NCBI GenBank assembly: GCA_002271215.1
Contig: CP018628.1
Coordinates: 806,001 to 870,000 of the forward strand
Direction: 5' to 3'
From: Lelliottia jeotgali
GTDB taxonomy: Bacteria; Pseudomonadota; Gammaproteobacteria; Enterobacterales; Enterobacteriaceae
DNA: 64,000 nt
Below are positions 37,362 through 46,696 of the stretch, piece by piece; position 1 is the first letter of the stretch; each line of letters opens with the position of its first letter. The notes below the pieces were generated by a model. That model had not been told where the DNA came from. It saw nothing but the letters and a program-made list of their open reading frames with translations, and ran no database searches. The position numbers and the translations under genes were made by a program.

Positions 37362-39340
37362 AGTCACGGATCGCACCATTCCCGGCGCTGTTATTGAGCG
37401 TCGTTTTCGTCGCCGCACTGATCTTAACCTGGTCAAATCTGTCGATTGCGCTGCCGCGCGGGCAGTGGGGCCAGGCGTTCTCCGTACCGGATATCGATAA
37501 CATCCAGCAGATGCTGTTCCACTACAGCCTGTTGCCGCGTCTGGCCATTTCCTTACTGGTGGGCGCGGGGCTGGGGCTGGCCGGCGTGCTGTTCCAGCAG
37601 GTGTTGCGTAACCCACTGGCGGAACCGACGACGCTCGGCGTCGCCACTGGCGCACAGCTCGGAATTACGATTACCACGCTCTGGGCGCTGCCCGGCGCAC
37701 TCACCAGCCAGTTTGCTGCGCTGGCGGGGGCCTGCGTGGTGGGCGCGCTGGTGTTTGGCGTGGCGTGGGGGAAACGACTTTCTCCGGTGACACTGATTCT
37801 GGCCGGTCTGGTGGTGAGTCTCTACTGCGGAGCGATCAACCAGCTGCTGGTGCTGTTCCATCACGACCAGCTGCAAAGCATGTTCCTGTGGAGTACCGGG
37901 ACGCTGACGCAGACCGACTGGAGTATCGTGCAGCGTCTGTGGCCGCAGCTGATCGGCGGCGTATTACTGACCTTGCTGCTGCTGCGCCCGCTGACCCTGA
38001 TGGGGCTGGACGACGGCGTGGCGCGTAATCTGGGACTGGCCCTTTCGCTGGCGCGCCTCGCGGCACTGACGCTGGCGATTGTGCTCAGCGCCCTGCTGGT
38101 GAATGCGGTCGGGATCATCGGCTTTATTGGGCTGTTTGCACCGCTGCTGGCGAAGATGCTCGGCGCACGTCGTCTGCTGTCGCGCCTGATGCTGGCCCCG
38201 CTGATCGGGGCGCTGATCCTCTGGCTTTCCGATCAAATTATTCTCTGGCTGGCCCGCGTGTGGATGGAAGTCTCGACCGGCTCCGTGACTGCCCTGATTG
38301 GTGCGCCGCTGCTGCTGTGGCTGCTGCCGCGCTTGCGCAGTATGAACGCTCCGGCGATGGACGCTGGCGATAAAGTTTACGCCGAGCGTCAGCATATTCA
38401 GTGGTTCGTTCTGACGGGCCTGATTGTGCTGCTGATCGTCGCGTACATTGCGCTCTCTCTGGGGCGTGACGCCAGCGGCTGGCACTGGGCGACCGGCCCG
38501 ATGCTGGATGAACTTATGCAGTGGCGCTGGCCGCGTATTTTCTCCGCGCTGATCGCAGGCGTGATGCTGGCGGTGGCAGGGTGCATTATTCAGCGTCTGA
38601 CCGGCAACCCGATGGCCAGCCCGGAAGTGTTAGGGATCAGCTCCGGCGCAGCGTTTGGCGTGGTGATGATGCTGTTCTTCGTGCCGGGCGACGCCTTTGG
38701 CTGGCTGATGCCCGCGGGCAGTATCGGTGCCGCCGCGACGCTGATGATCATTATGATTGCCGCCGGGCGTGGGGGATTTTCTCCGCACCGGATGCTGCTC
38801 GCCGGTATGGCGTTGAGCACTGCGTTTACCATGTTGCTGATGATGCTCCAGGCCAGCGGCGATCCGCGAATGGCGCAGATCCTGACCTGGATTTCCGGGT
38901 CGACCTACAAAGCGACAGGCGCGCAGGTGTTCCATTCCGGGATCGCCATGGTGGTGTTGCTGGCGATTACTCCGCTATTACGTCGCTGGATGACCATTTT
39001 GCCACTGGGCGGTGAAACCGCGCGGGCGGTTGGGGTTGCGCTGACGCCGTCGCGGGTGGGATTGTTGCTACTGGCCGCCTGTCTGACCGCCGTCGCCACC
39101 ATGACCATTGGCCCGCTGAGCTTTGTCGGTCTGATGGCGCCACACATCGCGCGCATGATGGGCTTCCGTCGCACGATGCCGCATATCGTCATGTCGGCGC
39201 TGGTCGGTGGGATGATGCTGGTGATTGCCGACTGGCTGGGCAGGATGGTGCTGTTCCCGTATCAGATTCCGGCAGGGCTACTATCGACCTTCATTGGGGC
39301 GCCGTACTTTATTTATTTGCTCAGGAAGCAGAGCAGATAA
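37358..39340 (+). CDS. fhuB: Iron(III)-hydroxamate permease, fused two-domain
   Basis: Inner-membrane channel for siderophore import with FhuC. The 660 residues are a tandem fusion of two FecCD-type permeases, each with about ten membrane spans; the duplicated motif GVLFQQVLRNPLAEPTTLGV in the first half matches GCIIQRLTGNPMASPEVLGI in the second, and the FhuC-contacting loops GFIGLFAP and SFVGLMAPHIARM appear once in each half. Last gene of the fhu operon, followed by a long perfect inverted repeat. Confidence 0.96.
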   Translation: MKSRIAPFPALLLSVVFVAALILTWSNLSIALPRGQWGQAFSVPDIDNIQQMLFHYSLLPRLAISLLVGAGLGLAGVLFQQVLRNPLAEPTTLGVATGAQLGITITTLWALPGALTSQFAALAGACVVGALVFGVAWGKRLSPVTLILAGLVVSLYCGAINQLLVLFHHDQLQSMFLWSTGTLTQTDWSIVQRLWPQLIGGVLLTLLLLRPLTLMGLDDGVARNLGLALSLARLAALTLAIVLSALLVNAVGIIGFIGLFAPLLAKMLGARRLLSRLMLAPLIGALILWLSDQIILWLARVWMEVSTGSVTALIGAPLLLWLLPRLRSMNAPAMDAGDKVYAERQHIQWFVLTGLIVLLIVAYIALSLGRDASGWHWATGPMLDELMQWRWPRIFSALIAGVMLAVAGCIIQRLTGNPMASPEVLGISSGAAFGVVMMLFFVPGDAFGWLMPAGSIGAAATLMIIMIAAGRGGFSPHRMLLAGMALSTAFTMLLMMLQASGDPRMAQILTWISGSTYKATGAQVFHSGIAMVVLLAITPLLRRWMTILPLGGETARAVGVALTPSRVGLLLLAACLTAVATMTIGPLSFVGLMAPHIARMMGFRRTMPHIVMSALVGGMMLVIADWLGRMVLFPYQIPAGLLSTFIGAPYFIYLLRKQSR

Positions 39341-39346
39341 TAAAAA

Positions 39347-39425
39347 GCCGGGTGGCGCTAACGCTTACCCGGCCTACAGGAAAGGCATGGTTTTGTAGGC
39401 CGGGTAAGCGTTAGCGCCACCCGGC
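39347..39425. repeat. Perfect 32-bp inverted repeat formed by two REP-like units between fhuB and hemL
   Basis: Left arm 39347-39378 and right arm 39394-39425 are exact reverse complements over 32 bases, with a 15-base spacer. Each arm is one GCCGGGTGGCG-family unit with internal symmetry. Flanked by A residues on the fhuB side, it can act as a terminator or 3' stabiliser for both convergent transcripts. Confidence 0.9.
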
Positions 39426-39436
39426 AAACAAAACCA

Positions 39437-40717
39437 TCAAAGCTTCGCAAACACCTTACGCGCCGCGTCGATGGTGTTGTTGATATCTTCTTCGCTGTGC
39501 GCGACTGACATAAAGCCTGCTTCGAACGCCGACGGTGCCAGATACACACCTTCTTCCAGCATCAGATGGAAGAAACGCTTAAAGCGCTCAACGTCGCACT
39601 TCACCACGTCCTGATAACTCGTCACGGTTTCCGCATCGGTGAAGAAAATCCCGAACATACCGCCGACATGGTTCACCACCAACGGAATGCCTTTCTCTTC
39701 TGCGGCTTCCAGCAGACCGTTAGCCAGCTGCGTGGTCCGTTCGGTCAGGGTTTCGTGAATTCCTGGCTGCGCCACTTCGGTCAGACAGGCGAAACCGGCG
39801 GCCATCGCAATCGGGTTGCCGGACAGCGTTCCCGCCTGATAAACCGGGCCGGTCGGCGCCAGAGCTTCCATCACGTCTTTACGTCCGCCAAACGCGCCCA
39901 CCGGCATACCGCCGCCGATGATTTTGCCCAGACACGTCAGGTCTGGTTCCACGTCGTAATAAGATTGTGCGCCCGCCAGCGCCACGCGGAAGCCAGTCAT
40001 CACTTCGTCGATGATCAGCAGTGCGCCGAATTCGTCGCACAGGGCGCGCAGGCCCGGCAGGAATTCTGGCTGCGGCGGGATGCAGTTCATGTTACCCGCG
40101 ACCGGTTCCACGATGATGCAGGCCACTTCCTGCGGGTACTGCTCGAAGGCGGCACGAACCGTGTCCAGATCGTTATAGGTGCAGGTCAGAGTGTGTTTGG
40201 CGAAATCTGCCGGAACGCCCGGAGAGTTCGGCTGGCCGAGGGTCAGCGCGCCGGAACCGGCTTTCACCAGCAGGCAATCGGCGTGACCGTGGTAGCAGCC
40301 TTCGAATTTGATGATTTTGTCGCGGCCGGTAAAGCCACGCGCCAGACGAATCGCGCTCATGGTCGCTTCCGTACCGGAGTTCACCATGCGTACCATGTCC
40401 ATAGTCGGGACCAGTTCGGTCACCAGCTCCGCCATTTTGACTTCCATCTCGGTCGGTGCGCCGAAACTCAGACCGCGCTGCGCCGCTTCAATCACCGCAT
40501 TGCGAATGGTTGGGTGGTTATGACCCAGCACCATCGGACCCCAGGAGCCGACATAATCGATATAGGCTTTGCCATCCACATCGTACAGATACGCGCCGTC
40601 CGCACGTTCGATAAACAGCGGCGTGCCGCCGACGCCGGTAAAGGCGCGAACGGGAGAGTTGACCCCGCCTGGGATTAGCTCGCGTGCAGCACTGTAGAGG
40701 TTTTCAGACTTACTCAT
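39437..40717 (-). CDS. hemL: Glutamate-1-semialdehyde 2,1-aminomutase
   Basis: Makes 5-aminolevulinate in the C5 heme pathway. The 426-residue class III aminotransferase-like enzyme has [16 protein letters not shown], the PLP-contact [10 protein letters not shown], and the Schiff-base Lys in [18 protein letters not shown]. Single gene, divergent from clcA. Confidence 0.97.
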   Translation of the reverse strand: MSKSENLYSAARELIPGGVNSPVRAFTGVGGTPLFIERADGAYLYDVDGKAYIDYVGSWGPMVLGHNHPTIRNAVIEAAQRGLSFGAPTEMEVKMAELVTELVPTMDMVRMVNSGTEATMSAIRLARGFTGRDKIIKFEGCYHGHADCLLVKAGSGALTLGQPNSPGVPADFAKHTLTCTYNDLDTVRAAFEQYPQEVACIIVEPVAGNMNCIPPQPEFLPGLRALCDEFGALLIIDEVMTGFRVALAGAQSYYDVEPDLTCLGKIIGGGMPVGAFGGRKDVMEALAPTGPVYQAGTLSGNPIAMAAGFACLTEVAQPGIHETLTERTTQLANGLLEAAEEKGIPLVVNHVGGMFGIFFTDAETVTSYQDVVKCDVERFKRFFHLMLEEGVYLAPSAFEAGFMSVAHSEEDINNTIDAARKVFAKL

Positions 40718-40895
40718 AGCGTCGTTCCTGGTTCGTAGAAAAGGGTTAAGCTAGCTATTCTAAGGGATTCGCCGATGCTTATAAAATTTTTGCCCTTATG
40801 ATCCTAAACAATTGTTAAGGATTTTTCAGGCGACGGGCTGCGCCAGGGACATTAAAATCCCTGCGTGATTTGTATTACCAATAAAAGAACCCGTG

Positions 40896-42296
40896 ATGAC
40901 AGCACAAAACTCCTCGTTTGAAGAACAGCAATTTGCGCGCCTGCGCCGCCGGGCCAGCGTTCGACGTTTACTGAATCGCGATAAAACCCCGCTGATGATT
41001 CTGGTGATGGCGGCGGTTGTCGGCACGCTGGCCGGGCTGGTCGGTGTGGCGTTTGAGAAAGCCGTCAATGGCGTGCAGAACTGGCGCATCGGCACGCTGG
41101 GCGGCGTGGCAGATACCCCGTGGCTATTGTGGTCGCTGGCGTTTGGGCTGTCGGCAATTCTGGCAATGGTCGGCTATTTCCTGGTGCGCAAATTTGCCCC
41201 GGAGGCAGGCGGGTCAGGCATTCCAGAAATCGAAGGCGCGCTGGAAGAGTTACGTCCGGTGCGCTGGTGGCGCGTCATTCCGGTTAAATTTATCGGCGGG
41301 ATGGGCACGCTCGGGGCGGGGATGGTGCTGGGGCGTGAAGGGCCAACGGTGCAGCTTGGCGGGAATATCGGGCGCATGGTGGGGGATATTTTCCGCATGC
41401 GCAGCGGCGAGGCGCGGCATACGCTGCTGGCAACCGGTGCGGCGGCAGGGCTGTCGGCGGCGTTTAACGCGCCGCTGGCTGGGATCTTGTTTATCATCGA
41501 AGAGATGCGCCCGCAGTTTCGCTACAACCTTATCTCGATAAAAGCCGTCTTCACTGGCGTGATCATGTCGAGCATTGTGTTCCGCATTTTTAACGGCGAA
41601 TCGGCGGTGATTGAAGTGGGTAAACTCACTAATGCGCCGGTGAATACGCTGTGGCTATATTTGATCCTGGGGATGATTTTCGGCGTGCTGGGGCCGCTGT
41701 TTAATTTCCTGGTGCTTAAAACCCAGGATATGTTCCAGCGTATTCACGGCGGGAATATCACCAAGTGGGTGTTAATCGGCGGTTTACTTGGCGGCCTGTG
41801 CGGCGTGCTGGGCGTGATCCAGCCGGGTTCGGCGGGCGGCGGGTTTAGTCTGATCCCTATCGCTATGGCGGGGAATTTTAGTCTCGGCATGCTGCTGTTC
41901 CTGTTTATCTCCCGCGTGGTGACGACGCTGCTGTGCTTCTCTTCCGGTGCGCCGGGCGGGATTTTTGCCCCGATGCTGGCGCTGGGAATGCTGCTTGGCA
42001 CCGCGTTCGGCATGGCCGCTGCCGCAGGGTTTCCTGCGTATGAGCTGATGCCTGGCACTTTTGCGATTGCCGGAATGGGGGCGCTGCTGGCAGCCTCTTT
42101 GCGTGCGCCGCTGACCGCTATCGTGCTGGTTCTGGAGATGACGGATAATTATCAGCTCATTTTGCCAATGATCATTACCTGCCTCGGGGCGACACTATTA
42201 GCCCAATTCCTGGGCGGAAAGCCGCTATACTCCACCATTCTTGCTCGTACTCTGGCGAAACAAGAGGCGGCACTGGCTGAGAAGCAGAATACTTGA
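40896..42296 (+). CDS. clcA: H+/Cl- exchange transporter ClcA
   Basis: CLC antiporter that aids extreme acid resistance. The 466-residue protein has GSGIP (Ser107), GREGP with the gating Glu148, IIEE (internal proton Glu) and KPLYS (Tyr) in the positions expected for ClcA. About 18 membrane helices. ATG at 40896 is chosen over the adjacent GTG at 40893; the ribosome-binding site is poor. It is shorter at the C-terminus than E. coli ClcA (473). The 3' end overlaps the IscR site and promoter of erpA. Confidence 0.95.
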   Translation: MTAQNSSFEEQQFARLRRRASVRRLLNRDKTPLMILVMAAVVGTLAGLVGVAFEKAVNGVQNWRIGTLGGVADTPWLLWSLAFGLSAILAMVGYFLVRKFAPEAGGSGIPEIEGALEELRPVRWWRVIPVKFIGGMGTLGAGMVLGREGPTVQLGGNIGRMVGDIFRMRSGEARHTLLATGAAAGLSAAFNAPLAGILFIIEEMRPQFRYNLISIKAVFTGVIMSSIVFRIFNGESAVIEVGKLTNAPVNTLWLYLILGMIFGVLGPLFNFLVLKTQDMFQRIHGGNITKWVLIGGLLGGLCGVLGVIQPGSAGGGFSLIPIAMAGNFSLGMLLFLFISRVVTTLLCFSSGAPGGIFAPMLALGMLLGTAFGMAAAAGFPAYELMPGTFAIAGMGALLAASLRAPLTAIVLVLEMTDNYQLILPMIITCLGATLLAQFLGGKPLYSTILARTLAKQEAALAEKQNT

Positions 42297-42313
42297 ATGA
42301 ATTACCAGGGTAT
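42289..42313. promoter_or_regulatory. IscR type 1 site at the erpA promoter
   Basis: ATACTTGAATGAATTACCAGGGTAT has been read base by base: it matches 21 of 25 positions of the type 1 IscR consensus as I recall it, with mismatches clustered in the right half's GTC core. It overlaps the erpA -35 and spacer, a repressing position, and the clcA stop codon. IscR repression of erpA is known in E. coli. Confidence 0.7.
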
Positions 42314-42321
42314 TAGATAAT
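42293..42321 (+). promoter_or_regulatory. erpA promoter
   Basis: TTGAAT (42293-42298), exactly 17-bp spacer, GATAAT (42316-42321). Predicted start near 42328, about 54 bases before the erpA ATG. The -35 lies across the clcA stop codon. Confidence 0.7.
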
Positions 42322-42381
42322 GAAAAAAAGAATTGGATGTTTTTTAATCCGATTCAGTAGCAGTATTCATGGGAGCAAAAA

Positions 42382-42726
42382 ATGAGTGATGACGTAGCGC
42401 TGCCGTTGCAGTTTACCGAAGCAGCAGCCATTAAAGTGAAAAGCCTGATTGCGGATGAAGATAATCCGGAGCTGAAACTGCGTGTGTATATTACCGGCGG
42501 CGGTTGCAGCGGCTTCCAGTATGGTTTCACCTTTGACGATCAGGTGAACGACGGTGATATGACAATTGAGAAGCAGGGCGTCGCGCTGGTCGTTGACCCG
42601 ATGAGCCTGCAATATCTGGTCGGCGGCGCGGTGGATTACACCGAAGGCCTGGAAGGATCGCGCTTTGTGGTGACCAACCCGAACGCGAAAAGCACCTGCG
42701 GGTGTGGTTCTTCGTTCAGCATTTAA
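42382..42726 (+). CDS. erpA: A-type iron-sulfur carrier ErpA
   Basis: Delivers iron-sulfur clusters to apo-proteins, including enzymes of isoprenoid synthesis. The 114-residue protein has the three conserved cysteines in [11 protein letters not shown] and STCGCGSSF. The ATG follows GGGAGC 9 bases upstream. Monocistronic, with an IscR-type promoter. Confidence 0.96.
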   Translation: MSDDVALPLQFTEAAAIKVKSLIADEDNPELKLRVYITGGGCSGFQYGFTFDDQVNDGDMTIEKQGVALVVDPMSLQYLVGGAVDYTEGLEGSRFVVTNPNAKSTCGCGSSFSI

Positions 42727-42752
42727 TGATGCGCGGGGATGGTGCGGTTTGA

Positions 42753-42787
42753 TGCCCTCACCCCGGCCCTCTCCCACGGAGAGAGGG
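42753..42787. repeat. REP-like palindrome after erpA
   Basis: GCCCTCACCCCGGCCCTCTC followed by CCACGGAGAGAGGGAG, CCTCACCC family, just before the erpA/yadS terminator. Confidence 0.78.
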
Positions 42788-42799
42788 AGAAAACACTAA

Positions 42800-42823
42800 A
42801 AAGGCAACCTCGTGGTTGCCTTT
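42800..42823. terminator. Bidirectional terminator erpA / yadS
   Basis: Stem AAAGGCAACC/GGTTGCCTTT, loop TCGT, with A-rich and T-rich flanks, between convergent genes. Confidence 0.85.
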
Positions 42824-42828
42824 TGCTT

Positions 42829-43452
42829 TTACCTTCCGTTCTCATCCAATGCAAACGTCGGTAGCTTCAGGTGCCAGCGAATAGCCGCCAGTCGAATCAC
42901 CAGCGTCACCACCATGCCGATCATCGCCGCCGTTTCCAACTCAACGCCAAAGGTGTAAAACGCCGTCGCGTGGACAATCCCGCCGATAATACAGGCGGTG
43001 GCATAGATTTCAGTGCGCAGAATCATCGGGACTTCACGGGCCAGAATATCGCGGATAATCCCTCCGCCGACGCCGGTCAGCACGCCCATGCAAATCGCCA
43101 CCAGTGGTCCTGTACCCGCCATAAAAGCTTTATTGACGCCGATGCCGACAAACACCGCCAGACCCACCGCATCCAGTACCGGCAGAATCCATTTCGGTAA
43201 GCGACGCGGCTGGCGCACCAGCACGATCGTCAGCATACAGGTCACCATCGCGACGACCAGATCGGTCGGATCTCTCACCCAAAATACCGGACCGTGATCG
43301 AGGGCCATATCGCGGATCGTTCCCCCGCCGACTGCCGTTACCACGCCAAGCACCAATACGCCAAACGGATCCATGCGTAATTTGCCCGCCAGCAAAACGC
43401 CGGAGATAGCAAAAACGGCTGTGCCAAGGATATCCAGCCAATAAACGAGCAT
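42829..43452 (-). CDS. yadS: TRIC-type (UPF0126) inner-membrane protein YadS
   Basis: A 207-residue membrane protein of two homologous three-helix UPF0126 repeats plus a final helix. The repeats are visible as FAISGVLLAGKLRMDPFGVL ... GGGTIRDM and FVGIGVNKAF ... GGGIIRDILA; the glycine-rich GGGxIRD motifs are typical. Bacterial TRIC homologues form trimeric cation channels; the role of this one is unknown. Start is 28 bases after the btuF stop, so it probably shares the mtn-btuF-yadS transcript. Confidence 0.92.
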   Translation of the reverse strand: MLVYWLDILGTAVFAISGVLLAGKLRMDPFGVLVLGVVTAVGGGTIRDMALDHGPVFWVRDPTDLVVAMVTCMLTIVLVRQPRRLPKWILPVLDAVGLAVFVGIGVNKAFMAGTGPLVAICMGVLTGVGGGIIRDILAREVPMILRTEIYATACIIGGIVHATAFYTFGVELETAAMIGMVVTLVIRLAAIRWHLKLPTFALDENGR

Positions 43453-43480
43453 TTTTCAATCCTCAGACGATGAGGGTTAA

Positions 43481-44278
43481 TTACTGGCTCTGCGCGAGGG
43501 CAGAGCAGAGTTGTTTTGCGGCGAGGATAATACGCGGGCTTGCGCGTTCAAACCAGTCACTGTGCAGGGCGATAACCGGAATTTTTAGCTGGCTTTGCCA
43601 GAATTGTTCTATTTTCGGAATCTCGCTCGCATTCCCAATCACCACAATCGCCTGTGGCTGACGCGCAATCACCTGTTCGCGGCTGACCTGCGGCCACGGA
43701 ACGCGGCTGGCTGCGAAGATATTTTCACCGCCGCACACTTCCAGAACCTGATTCTGAATCGACCCTTTACCGGTGGTAAACAGCGGCTGGCTGCCAAATT
43801 GCAGGAAAACGCGCTTTTTCGCTGGCGTGTCATATTTTGCCTTCAGTGCAGCATAGTCGTTAAGCAACTGCTGCGCGGCCTGCTGGGCTTTTTTCGGCGT
43901 TGGGCTCCAGGGTGCTAAATCACGCAGCGCCTGCGCCACTTGCTCAATGCTGATGGCATCGACCCACAGCACTTTTATCCCAAGCGCTGAGAGCTGATTG
44001 ACCTGCCGCTCGGCGTTTCCGCCGCGCCAGGCCAGCACCAGATCCGGCTTGAGCGCCACAATGCGTTCAAGGTTCATCCCTTGCCAGGTCGAGACCTCTT
44101 CAATCTTTTTCGCTTCCGGGGGATAGTCTGAAAAGCTGCTGACGCCCACTGGCGTGATCCCAGCGGCGAAAGCCAGTTCCGTATTGGCGGGGGAGAGGGT
44201 AATGACGCGAGGCGCGGCAGCGAGCCACGCCGGTGCCAGCAGAAAGAGGGCGACCAGCGCCCTTACACACTTAGCCAC
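43481..44278 (-). CDS. btuF: Periplasmic vitamin B12-binding protein BtuF
   Basis: Delivers cobalamin to the BtuCD importer, encoded elsewhere. The 265-residue protein has a signal peptide ((M)[20 protein letters not shown]) and a class III binding-protein fold: [37 protein letters not shown], and WPQVSREQV. The start is GTG at 44278, inside the last codons of mtn, overlapping it by 8 bases; this gives the family N-terminus and implies coupled translation. A longer in-frame extension would lie fully within mtn. Confidence 0.93.
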   Translation of the reverse strand: MAKCVRALVALFLLAPAWLAAAPRVITLSPANTELAFAAGITPVGVSSFSDYPPEAKKIEEVSTWQGMNLERIVALKPDLVLAWRGGNAERQVNQLSALGIKVLWVDAISIEQVAQALRDLAPWSPTPKKAQQAAQQLLNDYAALKAKYDTPAKKRVFLQFGSQPLFTTGKGSIQNQVLEVCGGENIFAASRVPWPQVSREQVIARQPQAIVVIGNASEIPKIEQFWQSQLKIPVIALHSDWFERASPRIILAAKQLCSALAQSQ

Positions 44279-44969
44279 GCGCCAGTTTCTGCACCAGGGT
44301 TTCGACCATGATGGTGGACTGTTTAGCAGCAACCGCCAGGAACTCGTCGAAGCTCAGGTGGGATTGCTGATCGGCCACGTCGGAGATGGCGCGAACCACT
44401 ACGAACGGTACGCTGAAGTTATGACAGACGTGCGCAATCGCGGTCGCTTCCATTTCAACGGCAATCGCCTGCGGGAAGTTGTGGCGGATTTTCGCCAGAC
44501 CTACGGAACCATTGATGAAGGCGTCGCCGCTGACGATCAGGCCGCGTACGGCGTTGAGGTTCAGCTCGGCAATGCAGCTTTCTGCGGCAGCTACCAGCTT
44601 ATCGTCGGCTTTAAAACCTGCCGGACAACCAGGCAGCTGGCCGTACTCGTAACCGAATGCTGTGACATCGGCATCGTGATAACGCGCTTCATCGGAGACC
44701 ACGATATCGCCCACTTTCAGGGTAGGAGCCAGACCGCCCGCAGAACCGGTATTGATGATCACGTCCGGTTTGCAGCGCTCAAGCAGCAGGGTCGCGCCCA
44801 GTGCTGCCGCTACTTTACCGATGCCTGATTTCAGCAGAGCGACGTCAGTTCCGTTCAGCTGGCCAGTGTAGATTTCACAGCCACCCAGAGTGAGGGTCTG
44901 ACAGTTCTCAATTTTGTCACGCAGCAGCGTAACTTCTTCTTCCATTGCACCAATAATGCCGATTTTCAT
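44271..44969 (-). CDS. mtn: 5'-methylthioadenosine / S-adenosylhomocysteine nucleosidase
   Basis: Hydrolyses MTA, S-adenosylhomocysteine and 5'-deoxyadenosine; it clears the by-product of spermidine synthesis (speE in this window). The 232-residue protein has [11 protein letters not shown] with the catalytic Glu, [32 protein letters not shown] and the catalytic RAISDVAD Asp. First gene of mtn-btuF-yadS; divergent from dgt. Confidence 0.97.
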   Translation of the reverse strand: MKIGIIGAMEEEVTLLRDKIENCQTLTLGGCEIYTGQLNGTDVALLKSGIGKVAAALGATLLLERCKPDVIINTGSAGGLAPTLKVGDIVVSDEARYHDADVTAFGYEYGQLPGCPAGFKADDKLVAAAESCIAELNLNAVRGLIVSGDAFINGSVGLAKIRHNFPQAIAVEMEATAIAHVCHNFSVPFVVVRAISDVADQQSHLSFDEFLAVAAKQSTIMVETLVQKLARG

Positions 44970-45051
44970 AGATTTACTCGCGATGTGCCTTGTTAAGATG
45001 CATAGTCTATCATGCGCATCAGGGGAAACGCATTTTCAGGCGGGGGAGCTC

Positions 45052-46566
45052 ATGGCACCAATCGATTTTCGCAATAAAATTAACTGGCATCGTCGTTTCC
45101 GTTCTCCGCAGGGAGAAAAGAGTGAACACGAGATCCTGCGTATTTTTGAAAGCGATCGCGGGCGCATAGTCAATTCGCCGGCGATCCGCCGCTTGCAGCA
45201 AAAAACTCAGGTGTTTCCACTGGAGCGCAACGCCGCCGTCCGCACGCGTCTGACCCATTCTATGGAAGTACAGCAGGTCGGGCGCTACATTGCCAAAGAG
45301 ATTTTAAGCCGTCTGAAAGAGCAGCGTTTGCTCGAAACCTACGGTCTGGATGAGCTGACCGGGCCGTTCGAAAGCATCGTTGAGATGGCCTGCCTGATGC
45401 ACGACATCGGCAATCCGCCGTTTGGTCATTTCGGTGAAGCGGCGATTAACGACTGGTTTAAACAAAAACTGTTTCCCTCTGATGCAGCAAGCCAGCCCCT
45501 CAGCGACGATCGCTGTATCGTCAGAGCCCTAAAACTGCGCGAAGGCGAAGAGACCTTAAACGACCTGCGGCGCAAGGTGCGTCAGGATCTTTGTCAGTTT
45601 GAAGGGAATGCGCAGGGGATTCGGCTGGTGCATTCTCTGATGCGAATGAACCTGACGTGGGCGCAGGTCGGCTGTATTCTTAAATATACCCGCCCGGCGT
45701 GGTGGATGGGCGAACCGCCCGCGACGCACAGCTATTTAATGAAAAAGCCCGGCTATTATTTATCTGAAGAACGCTATATTGAAAGGCTGCGTAAAGAACT
45801 TTCGTTGACCCCACATGGCCGCTTTCCATTGACGTGGATTATGGAAGCCGCAGACGATATATCCTATTGCGTGGCCGATCTGGAAGATGCCGTCGAAAAA
45901 AGAATATTTAGCGTTGAAGAACTTTATCAGCACCTTTATGAGGCCTGGGGCAAGCACGAGAAAGGCTCACTGTTTTCTCAGGTCGTCGAAAACGCGTGGG
46001 AAAAATCGCGCTCCAATTCATTGAGTCGCAGTACCGAAGATCAGTTCTTTATGTATTTGCGGGTCAACACGTTAAATAAACTGGTGCCCTACGCGGCGGC
46101 GCGTTTTATCGATAATTTACCGGACATTTTTAGCGGCGAGTTTAATCATGCGCTGCTGGAAGACGACAGCGATTTTAGCCAACTGCTTGAGTTGTATAAG
46201 CACGTTGCGATGCGCCATGTTTTCAGTCACCCGGATGTTGAACAGCTGGAATTACAGGGCTATCGGGTGATTAGCGGCCTGCTGGAAATTTATCGTCCGC
46301 TGCTGCAATTATCCGTCGATGAATTTACCGAGCTGGTGGAAAAAGATCGCGTTAAGCGCCTGCCGATTGAAACCCGTCTGCTGCATAAACTCTCGACCCG
46401 TCATCGTCTTGCCTACGTCGAAGCAGTGAGTAAAATCGATCGTGATTCCGTGCAGTGGCCCGTTATGGAATATTATTATCGCTGTCGACTTATTCAGGAC
46501 TATATCAGCGGAATGACCGATTTGTATGCATGGGATGAATACCGCCGTCTGATGGCAGTGGAATAA
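45052..46566 (+). CDS. dgt: Deoxyguanosine triphosphate triphosphohydrolase
   Basis: Hydrolyses dGTP to deoxyguanosine and triphosphate. The 504-residue HD-domain protein has [33 protein letters not shown] (HD metal pair) and [17 protein letters not shown]. Start ATG gives [13 protein letters not shown] with GGGGGAG immediately upstream; an in-frame extension upstream overlaps the divergent mtn and is rejected. Confidence 0.96.
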   Translation: MAPIDFRNKINWHRRFRSPQGEKSEHEILRIFESDRGRIVNSPAIRRLQQKTQVFPLERNAAVRTRLTHSMEVQQVGRYIAKEILSRLKEQRLLETYGLDELTGPFESIVEMACLMHDIGNPPFGHFGEAAINDWFKQKLFPSDAASQPLSDDRCIVRALKLREGEETLNDLRRKVRQDLCQFEGNAQGIRLVHSLMRMNLTWAQVGCILKYTRPAWWMGEPPATHSYLMKKPGYYLSEERYIERLRKELSLTPHGRFPLTWIMEAADDISYCVADLEDAVEKRIFSVEELYQHLYEAWGKHEKGSLFSQVVENAWEKSRSNSLSRSTEDQFFMYLRVNTLNKLVPYAAARFIDNLPDIFSGEFNHALLEDDSDFSQLLELYKHVAMRHVFSHPDVEQLELQGYRVISGLLEIYRPLLQLSVDEFTELVEKDRVKRLPIETRLLHKLSTRHRLAYVEAVSKIDRDSVQWPVMEYYYRCRLIQDYISGMTDLYAWDEYRRLMAVE

Positions 46567-46624
46567 GGAATGAGTTTTGTAAAGACGACCAATAAATTTT
46601 TACTTTTTCCAGAAACTTAATCCT

Positions 46625-46652
46625 GGAACTTCAGGCTATAAAACGAATCTGA
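46625..46652 (+). promoter_or_regulatory. Sigma-E promoter of degP
   Basis: GGAACTT (46625-46631), 16-bp spacer, TCTGA (46648-46652), as in the known rpoE-dependent degP promoter of E. coli. It lies 45 bases before the degP start and links degP to envelope stress. Confidence 0.9.
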
Positions 46653-46696
46653 TGTACACAGCAATTTTGCGTTATCTGTAAATCGAGATTGAGAAT

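Noticed and set aside
39347..39425. Repeated palindromes as a CRISPR array.
   Set aside because: The units are dispersed, inverted, at most paired, and have no regular unique spacers or cas genes.
39566..40678. A 370-codon plus-strand frame opposite hemL.
   Set aside because: Antisense to hemL, with composition bias from the opposite strand and no plausible start signal.
42320..42385. A 21-codon upstream ORF whose TGA overlaps the erpA ATG.
   Set aside because: Its ATG overlaps the predicted -10 element and lies upstream of the predicted transcription start (about 42328), so the erpA transcript would not contain it. It could matter only on clcA read-through.
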